Assembly: GCA_049649525.1 (NCBI GenBank)
Contig: JBARZE010000058.1
Location: 1-64,000 of the forward strand
Length of the DNA: 64,000 nt
Origin: JAAURB01 sp049649525
Lineage (GTDB): Bacteria > Cyanobacteriota > Cyanobacteriia > Cyanobacteriales > Microcoleaceae
Direction of reading: 5' to 3'
Below the pieces are notes generated by a model. That model was not told the DNA's origin. It did no database searches and saw nothing but the letters and a program-made list of their open reading frames with translations. Shown here in pieces: positions 34,623-42,701 of this stretch (positions are counted from its first letter, which is position 1; every line of letters begins with the position of its first letter). The position numbers and the translations under genes are program-made.

Positions 34623-37600
34623 TTACTCTTCTTCGAGAGTAAAAGCGCTAATGTAATCTCGTACTACTCTTTCAAAGAATAAAGGAGCGGGTAGTTTTGT
34701 CCATTCCTTAAAGTGACCATATCCATAGCGGAGAGATTCAATAAAGCCAGCGATATTGTCAGGTTTGTCTTCTGTTTGACAGAGTGTAACAACAATTTCC
34801 AAGGGATTCGGTGTCGGCCATTGGTCAATATGAGGGGGTTGTGTTTCTAGTGTTTGAATTGATAAGCCAGCTTGATTTTTTTGATCGATATTCTTATTAT
34901 CTTCATCTTTTATTTTAACCTGTTTATCAAGTGCTGTTGGACGATAGCAACTCATCCCTCTTTTATTTTTATGTAGTGTGGTTTTGCCAACAGAAAGATA
35001 AGCACTACAGTTAGTACTGTCTTTAATATTTAGTTTATATAAACCGAATACATTGGTGGGTACAGATAATGTAATTTGCTTGTCTTCATCGGCTTCTAAT
35101 TCTTCTTTTGTACAAGTGTCTTCAAGAGATGTCTCGGCTAATTTTTTAACTTTATCTTGAATAATTCCAGGTGCTAAGTCTTGGCGAATACGAACAATTC
35201 TTGCGCCTTTCCAATTCTCTTGCATATATTGTTTACTACCAATATTGATATCGGAAAGATTCATCTTACTATCGCTTAACCAATTCCAGAGTTTGACACA
35301 ATTTGAGGAGTCAATCATAACAACAGGATTGTTACCTTGATCTACGGAATTGGAAATTACATCATCTACAAAGTCTTGAAAGTGTTGTTTACGAGTATTT
35401 TTATTATCACCTAAAGAGATAGGAGAAATTGTGGCAATGTCAGATAATGCTTGATTGAAGGGTTGCCAATCTGTTTTAACTAACTTCTTTGTTTTATAAT
35501 CTTCATAACAAACACACATCTCACAAAGTCCGGTGGCAACGTTAATTCTAATTGCTATGAGTAAAAAACTATTTTCTAATCTTCCTCTAACTCGACCTGA
35601 ATTTTTACGAACAATTGTGATCGCTATAATTTCTTTCGGTCTATTTGTTTCTTCAATATCACCAAACCATTTACTCACTTTATCTGGAATATGATCAATG
35701 CGTCCAGAATGCGTCCAAAATAAATCTTTAATAGATGATTGGACGGGAAAAATAAAATCTGATAAATTGATATCTCCTGTCTTTTGATAAATTCCGGGGG
35801 GTACAAGAAATTGTACACAAGCTTTTCCAATTGAGGCTAATGCTTGGCGAGTTGAGGGTTTATTCACTGAATCATCATGAGTATATTTATTATTTTCTAA
35901 ATTTGGATAAAATTCTCTCGCCATCACTAAGCAAAATTTAGGGCGTTTTATTGCAGCAATTTGTTTCGCGACAGAAGTCCAAGCTTCAATCCGTTTTTGC
36001 GATCTCTTTTTATTCTTTAATTGACTTCCAGGTAATTCTTTTTTCAGCCCATGAGTGTTTTCTGGAAGTAATTGTGCTTCAATATCTATCGAATCTGCAA
36101 ATAAAATCGCAATAATAGTTTTCAGCAGTTTCAGAATATTGTTACTTTCTTTTTCGTAAAAAATTATTAGTAATGGCTTTTCTTCAGGATATAACCGCTG
36201 AATTGCTTCTTTATTCAGTTGAATCAGTTCTTGTAATTGTTTAAATTGATTTTTATTTTCTCCTGTTGCTTTTATTTTAAACAAATTAAGACCTTTTTCA
36301 CTTAATCTAAACTTAAAGTGCTGATCTAATAAGTTATTGATTTCTTCATCTGTTCTGGAATTTGTAAAATTATTAATATCACCTGTTTCTAAAAACTCAA
36401 GAACAGCATTAAGTAAAGTAGGTTTGTTAATTTGTCTAGAAGCAGCCTCAGTTCTATCTTTTTCTTGGGTTGAATGACCTTTTCCTGAAGTAAAACTTAC
36501 TTCTGAATAACCCTCAAAAGGTTTAATTCCAAAAGGTTCTAAAAGTTTAGCTATCGCCTTAAAAGCTTCAAGTTTATCTACTTCAGGCACACCGACATTA
36601 ATAGTATGTTTTTTTTCCTGAAGACCATTACGATGAGTTAAAAATACTTTACAATCATTATTAGAAGGTTTGCCTCTGATAATTTGTCCTGCATTAGAAA
36701 TGTTTAAGGGTAAATGAAGTTCTCGTTGGAGAACAGAAAAAGCGTCATCTGGCTGCCATTCCCATTTATTAGTCTGTTGATTTTTACGACGATGGAGTTT
36801 AAAGTTGAATACGCGATCGCTATAGTTCTGAGATAAAATATAAGCATTAATAGAATTGCGATCAATAGAATTTTCTTTGATATTACTGAACCAGCGTCGT
36901 TTACAAACGTCTATTTTGATTAGAGGTTGAGGGACTGAAGGAAAAGTAACGATTTCTAATTCAACAACTAAGCTAAATAAGTCTTGACCATCGAGTGAAA
37001 TAGGATCTGTCATTAATTCGACACGACTTCCGCCTTTACTGGTAATAATTCGTTTGATACTACCTAAGCCTGGGAAAATTTCATTTTCTGTAATTAATCT
37101 AGCTAAATAATTCGCTAAAGCTGGAAAGGAATATTTATCGGGTTTTGCTGTATTACTTTCATCATGTTGCTGCCAAGGCATAATTTGAGATTGAAAAGGT
37201 TGAATCAATAAAAGCTGATTCTCTTCTTGAAGTTGTCTAAAGCGTTCAATTATATCTTCAGAAACCTCTTCTTTTTTAGCATAAGGAACTAAGTAATTTT
37301 CTATCCAGTCATTAAGAATAGGTCTTAAATCTGTTTGGATTTGATTCTCATCTTTACTCTGAAGATATACGAAAGGATATTGCTCTTTTTTATTGATGTG
37401 ATATTGACTTAATCCCATATTTGCTTCTACCCAGAATACATTCAATAATTTAACTTCTATCAAACCTCTGAGAGAAGCATAGGGTAAGTTTTTAATAGTA
37501 TTAATCTGACTTTGAACTTTCTCAAAGTTAGCTAATGCTTCTTTAGTCCAAAAAATAGTACTTCCTTCAACTGTAACTGGAGGTAGATTATCGGGAATTG

Positions 37601-37670
37601 TCAAAGCTAAAGGAACTTGTTTTAATTTTTTAGAGTTTAATTTAGTGTAAAGCAGTTGATTGTTGTGCAT
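34623..37670 (-). CDS. pPIWI-RE protein (prokaryotic Argonaute-like)
   Basis: 1015 residues, the third gene of the module. The C-terminal third carries the PIWI/RNase H-like fold: 'KEIIAITIVRKNSGRVRGRL', 'SFLLIAIRINVATGL', 'PVVMIDSSNCVKLWNWL', the Arg-rich 'RIVRIRQDLAPG' (824-834) and 'NPLEIVVTLC' with Glu 958. The conserved Arg and Glu that name the pPIWI-RE family lie in these last two regions. A DUF3962-type N-terminal half precedes. The family was defined by comparative genomics and is predicted to use a nucleic-acid guide against invaders. Whether the nuclease residues are intact cannot be judged by eye. ATG 37670 has GAGGA 9 bases upstream; 40 bases separate it from the helicase. Confidence 0.85.
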   Translation of the reverse strand: MHNNQLLYTKLNSKKLKQVPLALTIPDNLPPVTVEGSTIFWTKEALANFEKVQSQINTIKNLPYASLRGLIEVKLLNVFWVEANMGLSQYHINKKEQYPFVYLQSKDENQIQTDLRPILNDWIENYLVPYAKKEEVSEDIIERFRQLQEENQLLLIQPFQSQIMPWQQHDESNTAKPDKYSFPALANYLARLITENEIFPGLGSIKRIITSKGGSRVELMTDPISLDGQDLFSLVVELEIVTFPSVPQPLIKIDVCKRRWFSNIKENSIDRNSINAYILSQNYSDRVFNFKLHRRKNQQTNKWEWQPDDAFSVLQRELHLPLNISNAGQIIRGKPSNNDCKVFLTHRNGLQEKKHTINVGVPEVDKLEAFKAIAKLLEPFGIKPFEGYSEVSFTSGKGHSTQEKDRTEAASRQINKPTLLNAVLEFLETGDINNFTNSRTDEEINNLLDQHFKFRLSEKGLNLFKIKATGENKNQFKQLQELIQLNKEAIQRLYPEEKPLLIIFYEKESNNILKLLKTIIAILFADSIDIEAQLLPENTHGLKKELPGSQLKNKKRSQKRIEAWTSVAKQIAAIKRPKFCLVMAREFYPNLENNKYTHDDSVNKPSTRQALASIGKACVQFLVPPGIYQKTGDINLSDFIFPVQSSIKDLFWTHSGRIDHIPDKVSKWFGDIEETNRPKEIIAITIVRKNSGRVRGRLENSFLLIAIRINVATGLCEMCVCYEDYKTKKLVKTDWQPFNQALSDIATISPISLGDNKNTRKQHFQDFVDDVISNSVDQGNNPVVMIDSSNCVKLWNWLSDSKMNLSDINIGSKQYMQENWKGARIVRIRQDLAPGIIQDKVKKLAETSLEDTCTKEELEADEDKQITLSVPTNVFGLYKLNIKDSTNCSAYLSVGKTTLHKNKRGMSCYRPTALDKQVKIKDEDNKNIDQKNQAGLSIQTLETQPPHIDQWPTPNPLEIVVTLCQTEDKPDNIAGFIESLRYGYGHFKEWTKLPAPLFFERVVRDYISAFTLEEE

Positions 37671-37710
37671 TTTTACATTCCTCTTTTTTTAATTATTTCT
37701 GTAACTTGAT

Positions 37711-40700
37711 TTACATCTCGTAGAAAGAATCTATATCTTTAAAGCCATCATCTTGATAAACTGAATTTTCTGAATGAAACAGATTAGAAGGATAAATCAC
37801 TCGATCAATTTGCCTCAAAGGTTCAAGAAACGCGCCATAAAGTTCTTGGTAAATTTCTTGAATAACGGGGTCATTATGTTTCAAACATTCTTCTAAAATG
37901 ACACGCATTTGAACTAACATACTATCACGAGGAGAATCTGGTTTACCTCTAGCAGATTGAGGTGCCCAGGCAGCATCAATAAAGTAAACTTTTACCGGAC
38001 AACTATTTCGCATTCCCCGACCAATTGTTTGTAAAATAGCAACCATTTGATTAGCCGTAAAGGGTTGAAAAAGTTCTGTACCCAGTCTACTTGCCATTAA
38101 GGGTTCTCGTAATAATCTTCCCATATTTTTGTAAACATTTGAACGGGCTTGATTCCACTCTTTATTAATACTTGCTAAACTGTGTTTTGAATCAAATAAG
38201 CGTTGATCAAACTCTTGGGTTGCACGTCCTGCTAAACTGTATAAAAGTTGAGTATCATCTGTTGTGGGATGAGGTCGAGTCAGAAAATAAATTGAACCAA
38301 TTGCAGCATCTCTTTCTCTAGGACCTTTGGTAAATACAATATTAACGCCTCTGCCTATTGCCAACATTGGAAAGATAATTAAATCACAAGTTTCATCATC
38401 TCCCAAGGCTTCACATTGAGAAGTCGTCACATAATCTGAAGGTTTGTCACCTTCTTTAAGATAAGAAACAATGGCTTTCGTTCGTCTACCGATTTCTGGG
38501 TGATGGCGATTTAAGTATTCTTTTATCTCTCTAACCTGTTGATAGCTATTAACGACAAAAGCAGCTTTGCGCTGAATATTTTCTTTAACATCAAAGTATT
38601 TAATCGCTTTCATCACTTCAGATTTTTCACCATTTTTTACTAATAGATCAACCATTTTTAATAAATTACGATTTCTTAAATCACCTGCACCACTATAACG
38701 TAAGGGTTCGTTATTTCTTTCTGTGTCATGAAAATATTGAAAGTAGTAATTGCTTGATTCTGAATTATGAAGGTTAGTTTTGGGTTTTAATAAATAGTTA
38801 GGATAAGTATTAATATGATAAGCTGGACTTGCTTCTAGGTAAGAAGTTGCAGAAGTCATTAAAACGGCGGGTGAATGTTCTTGCCCCTCGGCTTCTAATA
38901 AACGATGAAAGCGATGCATCAGCATCCGAGGTGTGCCGACAAATGTAATATATGATAGGGTAATATTCTTTGTATTAGTGTTATTATTGCTTTGTTTAAA
39001 GTTATATTTAACTCCAGACAGTAAACCGATTAAGTTTTCGGGAGTAAAACGACGTAATGAATCTGAAATAGGAGGATTTAAAATCGGTTCTTTTATTAGT
39101 CCTTTGACAACCATTGTACGGGTCTCAGGAATAATTCGTTGATAGCCTAAAATTACAAAAGTAATACCGACTAATAGGGGAATAATATCAGGAGTAACAA
39201 AAGGTTTATTTTGATCTAGAAAACAAATATTGAGAAATAAACTGGTAATCTTTTTAAGAAAGCTTTCTCTTTTTATTAATCCGTCTTCTGCTAAGTAATG
39301 TCGGAAGAGTTGAATTAGATCATTCCATCTTTCTGTCAGTTTATTTTTATCAATATTTAGAGTGTGAGAACATAAATCTTGTTTCAAATTTTTCTTAATT
39401 TTTTCTGTACTGACACGATTATAAAATGCAGTGTAAGCAGCCGTTGACCAAAACTCTGTTAAGGCTTTAGCTTTTGTAAAGCCTTGTGTAATTTCTGTGT
39501 CGCTGGCAATATCTCTTTGAGAATAAGACTGTTTTTGTTTTTGATCAAAACCTTCTAGTATTTCTGTAATGATACGTGATACCGTTAGTAACTGACCTTC
39601 AAATCGATCTTTAATAGGAATCGGGAGATGATGTAATACCATCATTAAAGACGTATTATGGTCACCAAATTCACTCATGTGACGGCTATAATTATCAGTT
39701 TTTTTATCCTTGAGTAAATAGTTTTTATGTCTAGATAAAGGGTTGTGAACTTGTTCTAAAATAATGGTATGCATTGAATCATCTGCACCCGAAAGATTCA
39801 GTTTTGCCACGCCATAACTATCTAAGTTTGATTGAACCATATCTGCTTCGTCAAAAATGACTAAGTCGAAGCTTTTAGCAATTAATTCAAAGTATCGGAT
39901 TTCCTGATTAATAGCTGGATTTGGAATTGTTGTATCCATTGATCTAATATGTCCGACCCAAATATCCGCATCAATTAAGTTTCGGGGTGCTTTATTACGT
40001 CCACACATCGTCCAAAGAGGACATAAATATTGCTTTTTTTCTGAGGACGAATTTTGCAAAATGCGATGACAAGGCGCATTTCCGAATTCCCATAAAGAGG
40101 TTTCTACAGGGGAAAAAGCAGGCAGTAAGCAGTTATTAGCAAAGGAGTCTGCGCCTTCGAGGGTATAAGCAAAGCCACCTTGTCCGCCAGTGGCTGCAAT
40201 AGTTTCTGCAATTCGGTCTGCATGAGTCCGCCGTGTTGTAGGATTTTGACCCACTAACATCCCTACTTTAACCCCATGAAATTCTAAATCTGTCATGTAT
40301 TGTCTGGCAACTTCAATAGAGGGAAAAATTAGCATGACTTTATAGCCATTTCTTCCAAGCCAAACTGCACTAATCATTAATATCGTGGTTTTTCCAGCAC
40401 CAGGTAAACCAATTAAGTGTTTAATTCCTGATAATTCTATTGTATTATTTTCTACTTTTAATCCATGATTATTATCAGGAACTAATATATCAAAATGTCT
40501 CAAACGTTCTGTCCAGTTGCCGGGTCTTCGTTCTGGATTTGCTCTGTCTTTTCGATCCATTTGTTCAGCGATATTTTCTAATTCCTGAAGCGGAATATAA
40601 ATTTCATCCCGTGGTTGTCGATTTAAATCATGGGTTTTGGGAGGCGTTAAAGGGATTGTAATAGGAGAAATGGGTAAAGGCTTAGAGAGGACTATATCTC

Positions 40701-41130
40701 CTAGCTGAACTGCCATTTGTTGTTGGGGAGAGGCAAATTTTTTACCATGAAACTGATAATCTAAGGGTTTAGATAAGATCTTTTTTGCTTTCGTAATATT
40801 TGCATCTTCTAAAAAATTAGTTCGTTTAAATATGAATGTTTCACTATCAATTTCATATACTCCCTGCTCTTGTTTTTGATATTGATAGTCGTTATAAAGA
40901 TCAACTGCATATTTTATAGAGCTTTTTGTAATATAATCTAATGACATCTGCCGTAAATTAAACATGGCTTGTCGTGCCACTTTTAATTGAGGTGCATTAA
41001 AAACACTTGCCATTCCGGATAGAATTACGGGAGCATATTCTAAGGATTGAATGCCGATAAATTCTTCCATAAAAACGCATAACCAAAAGATGCGCTCTTC
41101 TGCTGTCCAAAAATTATATTTAATTCGCAT
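37711..41130 (-). CDS. DinG-like superfamily 2 helicase of the pPIWI-RE module
   Basis: 1139 residues. Walker A GLPGAGKTT at 241-249, DEAD box VIFDEAD ending at 430. Between them four cysteines (C334, C354, C370, C376) are placed like the Fe-S cluster ligands of XPD/DinG helicases. The second helicase half shows 'LIIFPMLAIGRGVNIVF' and the motif VI-like 'QTIGRGMRNSCPVKVYF' (Q..GRG.R). It would unwind DNA, RNA-DNA hybrids or R-loops for the PIWI protein. A strong AAGGAGG lies just before ATG 41130, inside the end of the upstream gene; the overlap is 11 bases. Confidence 0.87.
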   Translation of the reverse strand: MRIKYNFWTAEERIFWLCVFMEEFIGIQSLEYAPVILSGMASVFNAPQLKVARQAMFNLRQMSLDYITKSSIKYAVDLYNDYQYQKQEQGVYEIDSETFIFKRTNFLEDANITKAKKILSKPLDYQFHGKKFASPQQQMAVQLGDIVLSKPLPISPITIPLTPPKTHDLNRQPRDEIYIPLQELENIAEQMDRKDRANPERRPGNWTERLRHFDILVPDNNHGLKVENNTIELSGIKHLIGLPGAGKTTILMISAVWLGRNGYKVMLIFPSIEVARQYMTDLEFHGVKVGMLVGQNPTTRRTHADRIAETIAATGGQGGFAYTLEGADSFANNCLLPAFSPVETSLWEFGNAPCHRILQNSSSEKKQYLCPLWTMCGRNKAPRNLIDADIWVGHIRSMDTTIPNPAINQEIRYFELIAKSFDLVIFDEADMVQSNLDSYGVAKLNLSGADDSMHTIILEQVHNPLSRHKNYLLKDKKTDNYSRHMSEFGDHNTSLMMVLHHLPIPIKDRFEGQLLTVSRIITEILEGFDQKQKQSYSQRDIASDTEITQGFTKAKALTEFWSTAAYTAFYNRVSTEKIKKNLKQDLCSHTLNIDKNKLTERWNDLIQLFRHYLAEDGLIKRESFLKKITSLFLNICFLDQNKPFVTPDIIPLLVGITFVILGYQRIIPETRTMVVKGLIKEPILNPPISDSLRRFTPENLIGLLSGVKYNFKQSNNNTNTKNITLSYITFVGTPRMLMHRFHRLLEAEGQEHSPAVLMTSATSYLEASPAYHINTYPNYLLKPKTNLHNSESSNYYFQYFHDTERNNEPLRYSGAGDLRNRNLLKMVDLLVKNGEKSEVMKAIKYFDVKENIQRKAAFVVNSYQQVREIKEYLNRHHPEIGRRTKAIVSYLKEGDKPSDYVTTSQCEALGDDETCDLIIFPMLAIGRGVNIVFTKGPRERDAAIGSIYFLTRPHPTTDDTQLLYSLAGRATQEFDQRLFDSKHSLASINKEWNQARSNVYKNMGRLLREPLMASRLGTELFQPFTANQMVAILQTIGRGMRNSCPVKVYFIDAAWAPQSARGKPDSPRDSMLVQMRVILEECLKHNDPVIQEIYQELYGAFLEPLRQIDRVIYPSNLFHSENSVYQDDGFKDIDSFYEM

Positions 41131-42595
41131 ATTTTCCCTCCTTTATATTTTGAATAACCGTAGAAACTGACATAATTTTTAGACTATTCGTATCGCTTTT
41201 TTGATCCAGTAACGAGTATACTGTTGAGATATAATCCGGATAATTTTTAATCATTTCATCCGTAATAGCAATAATTCTTTTACGATAATGAATCAGTCCG
41301 CCAATACTACGATTTAATTTTAATGCCAGTAATACTGGACTACGGTAAGATTTAGCATCTATCCCAACTTCATAATGATTGATAGCAATATCACACTCAT
41401 CGTAATTAGGATATAATTGAGCCTCTAAACCATAGGTTTTTGCTCGATCAAAAATTGCTAATTCATCAATTGCAGGTGCTGTCCAATAAACTAATATTTG
41501 TGGTTTTGCGATTAATACATTATCCTGTTGTGGATTAATTCTTTCTCCAACTTTTGGCGGATATCTACTGTTACATTGATGAATAGGACAGTAACCCTGA
41601 GGGTAGCGATCACGATGGGGATGAGGTCGTATTAATGTACCACAATGAGCGCAACGTAAGGCATAGCCATTGATCAGCCAAGTATCTGAAACAGGATCGA
41701 AAAACTCTATAATTGTTTTTTGTAAAGGGGTAAGATTATGATCAATTAAATAATCAAATAACTCAATTTCTTTAATGAGTGATCGCCGACCGATGAGTTC
41801 TCTTAAACAAGTATAAGCTTGATCTTTCTTTCTATTCCCAAGTCTTTCTGTGGCGGTTTTTAGTTGAGAATAGAGACGAGATTGAATCACATTATCTTCA
41901 CCAAAACTTCTAGATTTTTTAGCGATCTCTGCACATTCTGCTGTGGGAACCCGTAAGTCATAGTCTATTAGTTGAACTGGATGATATTCAATTTGTTTGA
42001 AAATATCTAAATCCCATTTTTGATGATTGAGTGGATATCGAGAATAATCTAATACATCATGAAGACAAGCGGCACGATCACACTTTCCTTCCGACAAGTA
42101 CAAACGACCTAATTTACACATGGCTACGTGTAATTCAGCAGGTAAGTGTTCATTTTGTCTAACAATTTCTATCCCTGTTAACACACGAGTATATTGACGT
42201 AATATGCCTTGAGCGAGTAAAATAATCGCATCTTTAGCAATAGCCAAATGATTGTTATCTTTTGGTTTAAATAATAAAGTGGTTTGATCGCTGTCTGTTT
42301 CTGCTAAAATTTGCTGTTCAAGTTCAAGATCATTGCGAGAAGATAAACTAGCTGTGATTGCAACTAATGTCCAGCCTTTTTCTAATAGCGATAAAGTAAC
42401 TAACCCTTCTAAAATTTGACGAAAACCAAACTTTTGTCCTTTTGGCTGGGATAAGAGTTTTCGCGATCGCCACGAACGTATGACTCTGACAGTCGGCGGT
42501 TCGATAGATAACTGCAATTGTTCAATTTTACGTTTTAGCTGTACACACAGATCCTCGGCTGTACCTTGCCAGCCTTTAACATCATTAAAAGTCAC
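41120..42595 (-). CDS. Restriction-endonuclease-like protein with zinc ribbon, pPIWI-RE module
   Basis: 491 residues, first gene of the module. A zinc-ribbon-like set C315-x2-C318-x17-C336-x4-C341 is followed by a short REase-like core, 'QLYPNYDECDIAINHYEVGI' then DAKSYRSP: D402 and D413-x-K415 fit the PD-(D/E)xK layout. This matches the REase component reported to accompany pPIWI-RE and a DinG helicase. The long helical N-terminus (1-290) has no named motif. The start is GTG 42595, with no obvious ribosome-binding site; an operator-like inverted repeat lies only a few bases upstream, so the mRNA may have a very short leader. Confidence 0.8.
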   Translation of the reverse strand: MTFNDVKGWQGTAEDLCVQLKRKIEQLQLSIEPPTVRVIRSWRSRKLLSQPKGQKFGFRQILEGLVTLSLLEKGWTLVAITASLSSRNDLELEQQILAETDSDQTTLLFKPKDNNHLAIAKDAIILLAQGILRQYTRVLTGIEIVRQNEHLPAELHVAMCKLGRLYLSEGKCDRAACLHDVLDYSRYPLNHQKWDLDIFKQIEYHPVQLIDYDLRVPTAECAEIAKKSRSFGEDNVIQSRLYSQLKTATERLGNRKKDQAYTCLRELIGRRSLIKEIELFDYLIDHNLTPLQKTIIEFFDPVSDTWLINGYALRCAHCGTLIRPHPHRDRYPQGYCPIHQCNSRYPPKVGERINPQQDNVLIAKPQILVYWTAPAIDELAIFDRAKTYGLEAQLYPNYDECDIAINHYEVGIDAKSYRSPVLLALKLNRSIGGLIHYRKRIIAITDEMIKNYPDYISTVYSLLDQKSDTNSLKIMSVSTVIQNIKEGKYAN

Positions 42596-42598
42596 TCA

Positions 42599-42618
42599 TT
42601 TACACTGATCGATGTAAA
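42599..42618 (-). promoter_or_regulatory. Operator-like inverted repeat before the pPIWI-RE operon
   Basis: Arms TTTACA (42599-42604) and TGTAAA (42613-42618) around CTGATCGA. The minus-strand sequence just beyond reads TATCATTATATATTG, a plausible -10 region. The repeat begins 4 bases upstream of the GTG start, suggesting repression at or near the transcription start. Inferred from sequence only. Confidence 0.4.
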
Positions 42619-42701
42619 CAATATATAATGATAATAAATTTCTGTCAACTGTACCGTTATTTTGGCTTTCTCTGCTGCTGGCTACGACTCAAACAGGATT
42701 T

